Assembly: GCF_050613185.1 (NCBI RefSeq)
Contig: NZ_CP192511.1
Location: forward strand, 806,001 to 870,000
Source of the DNA: Chelonobacter sp050613185
GTDB lineage: Bacteria; Pseudomonadota; Gammaproteobacteria; Enterobacterales; Pasteurellaceae
Length of the DNA: 64,000 nt
Reading direction: 5' to 3'
In this document: piece by piece, positions 35,262 to 42,754 of the stretch
How the letters are laid out: each line of letters begins with the position of its first letter
Numbering within the stretch: position 1 is the first letter of the stretch
The notes under the pieces: model-generated
Database searches by the model: none
Seen by the model: the letters and a program-made list of their open reading frames with translations, nothing else
Told to the model about the DNA's origin: nothing
Made by a program: the position numbers and the translations under genes

Positions 35262-35837
35262 TTAACGCAAAATAAAATAAGCAATAACGGCTAAGACTAC
35301 CACGCCCCAGCCGATCACTTCAATAGAACGGCGCAATTTCGCCTCGATTTTCGGTCCGCCCCAAGCGGATAATTTGGCAACTAAAATAAAACGCGCCGCG
35401 CGCGAAATAAAGGCGGTGACGGCAAACGGCAACAACGCCATATGTAATAAACCGCCGGCAATGGTGAATATTTTATACGGAATCGGCGAAAAACCGGCGA
35501 CAAACAGCACCAAAATTCCCCATTGATTGAACCATGCGGTAACTTGTTCCAATTTCGCCTGATAACCAAATTGCACAATATACTGCTGCACCATATCAAA
35601 GGCATAATAACCGATGGCATAGCCGACCAAGCCGCCCAACATCGAAGCAAGTGCGGTATAAAGCGCATATTTCAAGGCGTTATTCGGATTATTCATAGAC
35701 ATCGGAATCAACATCACATCCGGCGGAATCGGAAAGAAAATCGCCTCAATAAAACTGACAAATGACAGCCAATAAATTGCCAAACGGTGGCGCGACCAGC
35801 GCATCATCTGATCATACATTTTTCCAAAAATTTTCAC
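35262..35837 (-). CDS. VTT/DedA-type membrane protein (YqaA family)
   Basis: 191 aa with about five hydrophobic segments and the conserved SFVSFIEAIFFPIPPDVML and FSPIPYKIFTIAGG stretches of VTT-domain proteins (YqaA subgroup). Such proteins are linked to lipid carrier recycling, but this subgroup is uncharacterised. Its start overlaps the pcm stop by 4 bases (ATGA). It sits between pcm and nlpD, where enterics have no gene. Confidence 0.85.
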   Translation of the reverse strand: MKIFGKMYDQMMRWSRHRLAIYWLSFVSFIEAIFFPIPPDVMLIPMSMNNPNNALKYALYTALASMLGGLVGYAIGYYAFDMVQQYIVQFGYQAKLEQVTAWFNQWGILVLFVAGFSPIPYKIFTIAGGLLHMALLPFAVTAFISRAARFILVAKLSAWGGPKIEAKLRRSIEVIGWGVVVLAVIAYFILR

Positions 35838-36460
35838 TGTAGCTCTCCTGCTACTAAAGGTACAAACTTTACTTCTTCAATCTTTTCAACATGATATTTA
35901 TCACCGACACGGGTGATCAGTTGTAAAACCTGAATCTCTTTGCCGAGCGGAACCACCATCCGCCCGCCGTCGCTTAATTGCTGCAACAGCGCCACCGGCA
36001 TATTTTCCGCCGCCGCCGTCACGATAATCGCCTCGAACGGCGCTTTTGCCGCCCACCCTTGCCAACCGTCGGCATGGCGCAATTGCACATTATGCAGCTC
36101 CAGTTTTTTCAAGCGGTGGATCGCCTGCCATTGCAGTTTTTTAATCCGTTCAATGCTGTAAACCTGACGGCAAAGCTTGGCTAAAAGTGCGGTTTGGTAA
36201 CCGCTGCCGGTACCGATTTCTAAGACCTTATCTTGTGCGTTTAGTTGCAATAATTCGCTCATTTTCGCCACAATATAGGGTTGCGACAGGGTTTGCCCTT
36301 CGCCGATCGGAATCGCCATGTTTTCATAACAACGGCGGCTAAACGCTTCCTGTACAAAAAAATCGCGCGGAATGTCATACATCGCCTGTAAAATGGCATG
36401 ATTTTGAATTCCTTGTGAATGCAGGCGTTCTACCAAGCGGCGTTGTTCCAATTTCGACAT
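35834..36460 (-). CDS. pcm: Protein-L-isoaspartate O-methyltransferase
   Basis: 208 aa. SAM-binding motif VLEIGTGSGYQTALLA, preceded by PYIVAKMSELL, and the later GGRMVVPLG are diagnostic. Repairs isoaspartyl damage in proteins. Located 3 bases after surE, as in the conserved surE-pcm pair. Confidence 0.95.
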   Translation of the reverse strand: MSKLEQRRLVERLHSQGIQNHAILQAMYDIPRDFFVQEAFSRRCYENMAIPIGEGQTLSQPYIVAKMSELLQLNAQDKVLEIGTGSGYQTALLAKLCRQVYSIERIKKLQWQAIHRLKKLELHNVQLRHADGWQGWAAKAPFEAIIVTAAAENMPVALLQQLSDGGRMVVPLGKEIQVLQLITRVGDKYHVEKIEEVKFVPLVAGELQ

Positions 36461-36463
36461 GTT

Positions 36464-37219
36464 TTAATCCGTTGCGCTTCGATCAAGTTTGACCCAATCC
36501 TGCAAACGTTGCAGCGACTGGTGGGCGGTCATATCGGTTTGAATCGGGGTCAGCGAGACATAGCCGTTGGCGACGGCATGAAAATCCGTACCTTCGCCGC
36601 TGTATTCCGGCAAACCGCTGGCGCCGACCCAATAAATGCTTTCGCCGCGCGGATCAACCTGTTTCACCATTGCGCTCGCCGATTCGCGGTAACCCAGTTT
36701 GGTCACTTGTAAGCCTTTCAATTCGGCATAGGGAATATCCGGCACATTGATATTGATAATCTCGCGGCGGTCCAACACCGTGTCATGCAGGGTCGGAATC
36801 AGATCGCACACCACTTGCGCCGCGGTTTCGTAATACATCCGCCCGTCAAGAGAAACCGCAATCGACGGCAAGCCCAAATGCCGCCCTTCCAACGCCGCCG
36901 CCACCGTGCCGGAATAGATCACGTCATCGCCCAGATTGGCGCCGGCATTAATGCCTGACACCACCAAATCCACCCGTCCGGACAAAAAGCCGTTCAGTGC
37001 CAAATGCACGCAATCCGCCGGCGTGCCGTTAATGCAGTAATCGCCGTTCGGCAATTTAAGCGGACGCAACGGTTCGACCAAGGTCAGCGAACTGGACGCG
37101 GCGCTGCGGTTGCGATCCGGGGCGACGATGGTGACGGTGGCAAATTTACGCAATGCCGCCGCCATGGTTTGAATCCCTTCGGCGTGAATGCCATCGTCGT
37201 TACTGAGTAAAATATGCAT
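36464..37219 (-). CDS. surE: 5'/3'-nucleotidase SurE
   Basis: 251 aa. Metal-binding N-terminus LSNDDGIHAEGI, SGINAGANLGDDVIYSGTVA and INGTPADCVHLAL are all present. Hydrolyses nucleoside monophosphates and short polyphosphate. Between truD (11-base gap) and pcm. Confidence 0.96.
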   Translation of the reverse strand: MHILLSNDDGIHAEGIQTMAAALRKFATVTIVAPDRNRSAASSSLTLVEPLRPLKLPNGDYCINGTPADCVHLALNGFLSGRVDLVVSGINAGANLGDDVIYSGTVAAALEGRHLGLPSIAVSLDGRMYYETAAQVVCDLIPTLHDTVLDRREIININVPDIPYAELKGLQVTKLGYRESASAMVKQVDPRGESIYWVGASGLPEYSGEGTDFHAVANGYVSLTPIQTDMTAHQSLQRLQDWVKLDRSATD

Positions 37220-37230
37220 AATTTCCCTTA

Positions 37231-38253
37231 TTATTCATCTTCAACCAACAACGCCAATTCGCGCACCAGTGCGGTGGCATAACTGCCGCTGTCGAGGTAA
37301 AACTGCAAACGCAAGCCTTCCGCCTCAAATTGCCAAGCGAAATGCTGCGGTTTTGCCACGATTAAACGGCGCGCGTTTTGCAACCGCTCTTTGTGCATTA
37401 ATTCGACCAAAGCATGATGTTGCTCCGCCACCGCCCGTTCACGCAACAACGCCTGATCTTGGCTGGCAAGTTCCTTTGAACCGATCAGCGGGGCGGTTAG
37501 CCCGACATCGTTTTGCGCCAACCGCACTTGAAGTGCGGTCAATTCCTCCGCCTGCGCCACAAACCAACTGTGCGAGCCTTGCAATTGCAACACATCGCCA
37601 CTGATTACCGTTCGGCTTAACCCATCGGCAATCCGCTGTGAGACAATCAGGTTAAACAGCTCGCTGCGTGCGGCGGAGAGATAGAAACTGCGTTTTTTGC
37701 GATCTTTAACCTGAATTTCGCCGTTCGCCCAACGTAACGCTTGGGTCAGGTTGTGTCCGTCGCGCCCGAAACGCTGTTCGGTGAAGTAATTCGGAAAACC
37801 ATGTTGCGCCAGTTGTTGCAAGCGTTGGTTCAAAACCGCACTTTCATTCAGATCGCGCAGTAAAATCTCAAAATGGTTGCCTTGCAAACTGCCGACCCGA
37901 ATTTTGCGGTTATGGCGCGTAACCTCAATAATTTCCACGCCTTCAAGCGCAAACCGGCTAAAATCCGGCGTTTCTTGACCGGGCAAATGCAAACAAAACC
38001 ATTGTTCGGTCACCGCATGGCGATCTTTTAAACCGGCGTAACTCATCTTTTTCGCCGAAATGCCGGCAAATGCCGCCAACTTTTCGCCGACAAACAGGGT
38101 ATTGGCATTGGTTTTACGGACTTTTATAGCCACGAATTCACCCTCGCCACTCAGTGCATAACCTAATTCTTCGCGCACGATAAAATCGCTGAATTCGGCT
38201 TTGAGGCGCGCGCTTTGTTGCGGCTTGCCGTATAAATATTGGAGTTCTGACAT
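37231..38253 (-). CDS. truD: tRNA pseudouridine(13) synthase TruD
   Basis: 340 aa. Catalytic motif SYAGLKDRHAVTEQ with the nucleophilic aspartate, the TruD insertion domain, and GLRLQFYLDSGSYATALVRE near the C-terminus. Its ATG overlaps the stop of the IspF part (TAATG). Confidence 0.95.
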   Translation of the reverse strand: MSELQYLYGKPQQSARLKAEFSDFIVREELGYALSGEGEFVAIKVRKTNANTLFVGEKLAAFAGISAKKMSYAGLKDRHAVTEQWFCLHLPGQETPDFSRFALEGVEIIEVTRHNRKIRVGSLQGNHFEILLRDLNESAVLNQRLQQLAQHGFPNYFTEQRFGRDGHNLTQALRWANGEIQVKDRKKRSFYLSAARSELFNLIVSQRIADGLSRTVISGDVLQLQGSHSWFVAQAEELTALQVRLAQNDVGLTAPLIGSKELASQDQALLRERAVAEQHHALVELMHKERLQNARRLIVAKPQHFAWQFEAEGLRLQFYLDSGSYATALVRELALLVEDE

Positions 38254-39446
38254 TAGTTATCCTTAAAGAGTAAGGCGACCGCTTCACAAGCGATACCTTC
38301 GCCGCGTCCGGTGAAGCCCAATTTTTCACTGGTGGTGGCTTTAACATTCACTTGCCCAATCTCACATGCCAAATCCTCGGCAATACAAGCGCGCATTGCG
38401 TCGATATGAGGGCGCATTTTCGGCGCTTGCGCAATAATCGTGACATCGACATTGCCCACGCGATAGCCTTTCGACCGCACTTGGCGATAGGCTTCGCGTA
38501 GTAAACCGCGACTGTCCGCGCCTTTGTATGCCATATCGGTGTCGGGGAACAGCTTGCCAATATCGCCTAACGCGACTGCGCCCAATAAGGCATCGGTCAG
38601 CGCGTGCAGTGCCACATCGCCGTCGGAATGTGCCAACAAGCCTTTTTCGTAGGGAATTGCCACGCCGCCGATGATAATCGGACCTACGCCGCCAAAGGCG
38701 TGCACATCAAAGCCGTGTCCTATGCGTATCATTTCAGTTCTCTCCGTTGTAAATTCTCTCCGTTGTAAATAAAATGCCGCCAAGGCGAGATCTTCCGGGC
38801 GGGTGATTTTTAAATTATCCGAGCGCCCCGGCACCAAGTGCGGTCTAAACCCGGCGAGCTCCATTGCGGAGGCTTCATCGGTTAAGGTTAAGTTCTGCGC
38901 AATCGCCGATTTATAGGCGGCGCACAAACGTTCGGTCGGGAAAAATTGCGGCGTTAAAGCATGCCATAACTGCGAACGATCTTCGGTGGCTTGAATCCGT
39001 TGCTGACCGTCGGCGCGTTTAATCGTATCGATTGCCGGATAAGCCAAAATCGCGCCGTTCGGATCGTCAATTTGCAACAGCTTATCCAAATCCTGATGGG
39101 TTAAACACGGGCGCGCCGCGTCATGCACCAACACCCAGCTCTCGCCATCATCGCTTTCAACCGCACTTTGCAATGCGGAAAACACCGATTCGGCACGCGT
39201 TGCACCGCCAACGACAAACTGAATGCGTGGCGATTGATCTAATGCCAGTTGCGCAATATAGGGATCGTCTTTTGCCACTGCGACAATCACTTTTTCAATC
39301 GGTGCATAGCTTAACAGCACATCCAAGGTGTGCTGCAAAATGGTTTTGCCGTTCAGTAGCAAATACTGTTTCGGTTTATCCTGCAACATGCGGCTGCCGC
39401 TCCCTGCCGCCGGCACAATCGCAATAATTTTCCGTTGTGTTGTCAT
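38253..39446 (-). CDS. ispDF: Fused IspD-IspF (MEP pathway cytidylyltransferase and cyclodiphosphate synthase)
   Basis: 397 aa single frame. Residues 1 to about 225 are IspD (PAAGSGSRMLQDKPKQYLLL, VHDAARPC, DTIKRADG); from about residue 239 IspF begins at an internal Met (MIRIGHGFDVHAFGG, AHSDGDVALHALTDALLG, DTDMAYKGADSR). They catalyse steps 3 and 5 of isoprenoid precursor synthesis. Relatives such as H. influenzae keep separate, adjoining genes. The fusion is explained by a 16-bp tandem duplication at the junction. The internal ATG at 38732 still has GGAGAGA about 8 bases upstream, so free IspF (159 aa) may also be made. Upstream ftsB overlaps the start (TAATG). Confidence 0.93.
   Translation of the reverse strand: MTTQRKIIAIVPAAGSGSRMLQDKPKQYLLLNGKTILQHTLDVLLSYAPIEKVIVAVAKDDPYIAQLALDQSPRIQFVVGGATRAESVFSALQSAVESDDGESWVLVHDAARPCLTHQDLDKLLQIDDPNGAILAYPAIDTIKRADGQQRIQATEDRSQLWHALTPQFFPTERLCAAYKSAIAQNLTLTDEASAMELAGFRPHLVPGRSDNLKITRPEDLALAAFYLQRREFTTERTEMIRIGHGFDVHAFGGVGPIIIGGVAIPYEKGLLAHSDGDVALHALTDALLGAVALGDIGKLFPDTDMAYKGADSRGLLREAYRQVRSKGYRVGNVDVTIIAQAPKMRPHIDAMRACIAEDLACEIGQVNVKATTSEKLGFTGRGEGIACEAVALLFKDN
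38739..38770 (-). repeat. 16-bp tandem duplication that fuses ispD to ispF
   Basis: Coding strand: ATTTACAACGGAGAGA twice in direct succession (plus strand 38739-38754 and 38755-38770). With one copy, ispD would read ...RRELK and stop at a TGA overlapping the ispF start (ATGA), a normal coupled pair. The extra 16 bases (16 = 1 mod 3) shift the frame past that TGA and join the genes. The unit contains the ispF ribosome binding site. Confidence 0.95.
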
Positions 39447-39730
39447 TATTGATATTCATCCGCTTTCATCAGGCGATAAAACACCTCATTACTTTTCACC
39501 ATATCATGCTCCGAGCGCGCCCGCTCTTCCACCGCCACCACGCCCTCTTTCAAATCTTTGATCTCCGCCATGATCAACTGGTTACGCTGGCTCAGTTGCG
39601 TGTTTTCCGCCGTGCGCTGTTCGATTTCCTGCTGCACCGCCTGATTATCGCGATAGCCGTTTTTGCCGAACCAAAAACTGTACTGAAACAGCAACAACAA
39701 ACCGCCCAGAATGATAATCAATACTCGCAT
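39446..39730 (-). CDS. ftsB: Cell division protein FtsB
   Basis: 94 aa: short cytoplasmic tip, one membrane helix (VLIIILGGLLLLFQYSFW) and a periplasmic coiled coil (EIEQRTAENTQLSQRNQLIM). Part of the FtsQLB complex that licenses septal peptidoglycan synthesis. First gene of the cluster running to nlpD; gene order ftsB-ispD-ispF-truD-surE-pcm-nlpD matches enterics. Confidence 0.95.
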   Translation of the reverse strand: MRVLIIILGGLLLLFQYSFWFGKNGYRDNQAVQQEIEQRTAENTQLSQRNQLIMAEIKDLKEGVVAVEERARSEHDMVKSNEVFYRLMKADEYQ

Positions 39731-39894
39731 AATTGCCTGTTCTCTTTTTGTGGTGAAATGGGGAATAGTTTAACTTGAAATCGGTTAAAAATGGAATTTT
39801 AAACCGCTAAGTCGTAAAAAAATTCTATAAAAACAGCGCCCGTGACACAGCACGGGCAACTGAAGTGATCAGCTGTCACGCAACCGACATAAAA

Positions 39895-40716
39895 TCAAGT
39901 GCGTACAAATAATTGACGATGGCTTAATGCCGGTAGCTGGCGGCGAACCTCACGCAAGCGGCTAAAATTGATTTCAGCCATGGCAAACCCTTCGCCCTCG
40001 CCGACACCACTGATAATCTCGCCCCAAGGATCAATAATCATGCTGTGACCAAAGGTCGTACGTCCGCTTTGATGGCGCCCGCCTTGGGCGGCGGCAACTA
40101 CATAACATTGGTTTTCAACCGCTCTTGCACGCAATAATAATTCCCAATGTGCCTTACCGGTGGTATAGGTAAATGCAGCCGGCAACATCAACACATCATA
40201 CGGCGCTTGGGTGCGGAACAGCTCGGGGAAACGCAGATCGTAGCAAATCCCTTGCCCGACACTGATTTCGCCGATTTGCAATTGCGGCACTTGATACCCG
40301 GCTTGGATACTGTCGGCTTCGCAATAGCTTTCGCCTTGACCGCTATAGCTGAACAGATGGATTTTATCGTAACGGGAGAGTAATTCGCCTTGTTCGCCAT
40401 ACACCAACATACTGTTTAATACTTTGTTTTCTTCACTGCTGTGCAGTGAAATCGAACCGGCGAATAACACAATCTGCAATTCTTTTGCCAATTCGGATAA
40501 TAAGGTCTGTAATCTGCCCTCGCCAAAAGGCTCGGCAATCGCCAATTTATCCTGTTCATGCGCCCCCATTAACGCCCAATATTCCGGTAACAAAACCCAT
40601 TTTGCCCCGGCATTCGCGGCTTTACGCACGAGCGCCTGCATCGTGTCGATATTATGATTGAGATCGGTGCCGGAAACCATTTGAATGGTCGCGACCTTAA
40701 AATTGTCTGCCGTCAT
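39895..40716 (-). CDS. Nitrilase-family amidase (deaminated glutathione amidase-like)
   Basis: 273 aa carbon-nitrogen hydrolase. Catalytic Glu in LLPEYW, Lys in YDKIHLFSYSG and Cys in GQGICYDLRFPE. The pattern best fits the Nit1/YbeM group, which hydrolyses the useless by-product deaminated glutathione; the presence of gshA at 57.6 kb is consistent with this. GAAGGGCAGCGT precedes the start. Confidence 0.85.
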   Translation of the reverse strand: MTADNFKVATIQMVSGTDLNHNIDTMQALVRKAANAGAKWVLLPEYWALMGAHEQDKLAIAEPFGEGRLQTLLSELAKELQIVLFAGSISLHSSEENKVLNSMLVYGEQGELLSRYDKIHLFSYSGQGESYCEADSIQAGYQVPQLQIGEISVGQGICYDLRFPELFRTQAPYDVLMLPAAFTYTTGKAHWELLLRARAVENQCYVVAAAQGGRHQSGRTTFGHSMIIDPWGEIISGVGEGEGFAMAEINFSRLREVRRQLPALSHRQLFVRT

Positions 40717-41015
40717 ATACGCTGCCCTTCTTTACTATATCCATCGGTTTCAGTATCCCTTGATTCCATTCAGAAAACAAGTTTTACATCCTTTTTTAAA
40801 TTTAATTCATATCTTTACCCAACCACTTAAAACTCCTTATGAATGGCAAACCGTCCGGAAAATAAAATATAACGCGGGTTTGTTATCAATTTTAGTCAAT
40901 TATTTCCTTCTTGGTACAAAATATAAACATCACATCGAGTGTAAATATTGTTGTAGCCTGAATCCCAACAGGGTAATATTTGCTCGTTTGTAAGCTAATG
41001 AAAGGAAATCCTAGT
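40717..41015. promoter_or_regulatory. Divergent promoter region of the amidase gene and aqpZ
   Basis: AT-rich 299-base intergenic region without genes. A possible aqpZ promoter is TTGTAG (40951-40956), 17 bases, TAATAT (40974-40979); the -35 is poor. No convincing operator was seen. Confidence 0.35.
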
Positions 41016-41708
41016 ATGAACAAATATTTTGCCGAATTCTTCGGCACATTCTGGTTGGTATTCGGCGGTTGCGGAAGTGCGGTCTTGGCAGCGGCTTATC
41101 CTGAATTGGGTATCGGCTTTGCCGGTGTTGCATTGGCATTCGGTTTAACCGTATTAACCATGGCATATGCCGTCGGTCACATCTCCGGCGGTCACTTCAA
41201 TCCGGCGGTTTCGGTAGGATTAATGGTCGGCGGTCGTTTCAGCGCGAAAGAATTACTGCCATACATCATTTCTCAAGTTGTGGGCGCAATTACGGCGGCG
41301 GCGGTATTATATTTTATTGCCAGCGGTAAAGCCGGTTTTGACGCAGCTGCCAGCGGTTTTGCCAGCAATGGTTATGCCGAACATTCGCCAAACCAATACA
41401 GCTTAGGCGCGGCATTGGTGATTGAAGTGGTATTAACCGCTTTCTTCCTGATCATCATCATGGGGGCGACCGATGAGCGTGCGCCGAAAGGCTTTGCCCC
41501 GATTGCAATCGGTTTGGGCTTAACCCTGATCCACTTAATCAGTATTCCGGTCACCAATACCTCGGTCAACCCGGCGCGGAGTACCGGTGTTGCCTTATTC
41601 CAAGGCGGCTGGGCGGTTGAACAGTTATGGTTATTCTGGTTAGCACCAATCGTTGGCGCGATAATCGGCGGTATCATTTACCGTTCATTGTTATCTAACA
41701 ACAAATAA
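41016..41708 (+). CDS. aqpZ: Aquaporin Z
   Basis: 230 aa, six helices and the two NPA loops (GGHFNPAVSVG and NTSVNPARSTG). The arginine after the second NPA and the narrow-pore residues fit a water-selective AqpZ rather than a glycerol channel. Start MNKYFAEFFGTFW follows AAAGGAAATCCTAGT. It borders a zone of decayed mobile DNA on its 3' side. Confidence 0.95.
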   Translation: MNKYFAEFFGTFWLVFGGCGSAVLAAAYPELGIGFAGVALAFGLTVLTMAYAVGHISGGHFNPAVSVGLMVGGRFSAKELLPYIISQVVGAITAAAVLYFIASGKAGFDAAASGFASNGYAEHSPNQYSLGAALVIEVVLTAFFLIIIMGATDERAPKGFAPIAIGLGLTLIHLISIPVTNTSVNPARSTGVALFQGGWAVEQLWLFWLAPIVGAIIGGIIYRSLLSNNK

Positions 41709-41728
41709 GCCTCAACTTAACTTACATG

Positions 41729-41756
41729 AACCGTTTTCCGGCAACGGAAAGCGGTT
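41729..41756 (+). terminator. Hairpin after aqpZ
   Basis: AACCGTTTTCCG / CGGAAAGCGGTT with a GCAA tetraloop and one wobble. It lacks a T run and overlaps the start of the greB fragment, so its role as terminator is uncertain. Confidence 0.5.
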
Positions 41757-41830
41757 TCCGAAGCGGCGGCGTTGGGCGATCGCAGCGAAAATTCGGATAT
41801 ATTTACGGCAAACGTCGCTTGCGCGAGAAT
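41748..41830 (+). pseudogene. Fragment of transcript cleavage factor greB
   Basis: Reading from 41748 gives KAVSEAAALGDRSENSD; after one missing base the frame continues IYGKRRLREN. This is the central GreB coiled-coil region (compare the family pattern EAA-x-GDRSEN-x-x-YIYGKRRLRE). Both ends of the gene are missing and the frame is broken, so it is a remnant. Confidence 0.8.
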
Positions 41831-41961
41831 TGCAATGGGATATGAAACAATTATTGGAGAATTGGGACAAACCTTTCTGGCGGACAGAAACAACGTTTAT
41901 TTATTGCAGGGCTTTATATAAAAATTACTCGTGTGAGTATTGCTCATTGCTAAACAACGAT
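41827..41961 (+). other. Short open frame of unknown origin next to greB fragment
   Basis: Directly after the greB fragment an open frame reads ELQWDMKQLLENWDKPFWRT and ends at a TAG near 41961. I do not recognise it. It has no start signal and is probably another fragment. Confidence 0.3.
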
Positions 41962-42048
41962 AGATAGTGTTGATAAGATTATTTATTTAGATAAAATCGG
42001 TCTTATTTAAAAAGCCAAATCACTTCCAAACTCTTGTGCAAGTAGAGT

Positions 42049-42278
42049 TGCCGCTTCCTACCGCCGGCACAATCGCAATAATTTTCCGTTGTGTTGGCAT
42101 TATTGATATTCATCCGCTTTCATCAGGCGATAAAACACTTCATTACTTTTCACCATATCATGCTCCGAGCGCACACACTCTTCCACCGCCGCCACGCCCT
42201 CTTTCAAGTCTTTGATCTCCGCCATGATCAACTGGTTACGCTGGCTCGTTGCGTGTTTTCCGCCGTGCACTGTTCAAT
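42049..42278 (-). pseudogene. Duplicate fragment of the ispD 5' end and ftsB 3' half
   Basis: This stretch repeats 39395-39626 with roughly a dozen differences and one deleted base over about 230 bases (about 95% identity by eye). It carries the first codons of ispD, the TAATG overlap and the C-terminal half of ftsB in the same orientation, 2.65 kb from the original. The single-base deletion breaks the ftsB frame. It abuts the transposase remnant. Confidence 0.9.
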
Positions 42279-42284
42279 CTTTTA

Positions 42285-42659
42285 ACGGCGTTAATGGCTT
42301 AACGTGTTTTTTCGATTTATTCATGGCTGGTCGTCCTTTGGGCTTATCAATCAGTCCATTTATGCCAAATTTTTTGAACCGTTGCAACCATTGATAAACA
42401 ACACTGCCGTTTGATACGCCCAGGTCAGTTCGGTGTGTTGTATATATTCAATGGCTTTCAGTTTATCTTCAAGCCTATATTTTCGTGGTATATCTAGGAC
42501 GGCTAGCCCATCAAGACCGGAATATTGATATTGTGCAATCCATTGGCGAATACTGCGTTGGGCAACCTGAAAATGTGTTGCGGTTTTGCTGATAGATTGA
42601 TGATGTTGAAAATAATATTCAACGATTTGTTGTTTCAATACTTGGGTATATTTAGTCAT
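42285..42659 (-). pseudogene. Frameshifted IS3-family (IS150-like) orfA
   Basis: Starts MTKYTQVLKQQIVEYYFQHH, with a first helix-turn-helix (ISKTATHFQVAQRSIRQWIA) and GLDGLAVLDIPRKYRLEDKL. In the second half the intact frame is lost; in another frame VSNGSVVYQWLQRFKKFGIN and GLIDKPKGRPAMNKSKKH continue the second HTH and linker. No orfB (integrase) follows, so the element is dead. Confidence 0.8.
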
Positions 42660-42715
42660 AAAAATCTGCACCTTAGTCAGTTGGTTTTGCAGTCCAACTT
42701 TTGGGGTGCAGATCA
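42655..42715 (-). mobile_element. IS left end, copy A (61 bp)
   Basis: Terminal sequence beginning TGATCTGCACCCCAAAAGTT on the minus strand and running to the orfA start. Contains the internal inverted repeat ATCTGCACC / GGTGCAGAT. It is a direct repeat, with five differences, of 44757-44817; together they bracket the symporter gene. Confidence 0.8.
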
Positions 42716-42754
42716 TGGCACGCCAGACGGGGTTTTATGCTTGATAACGCGAGG

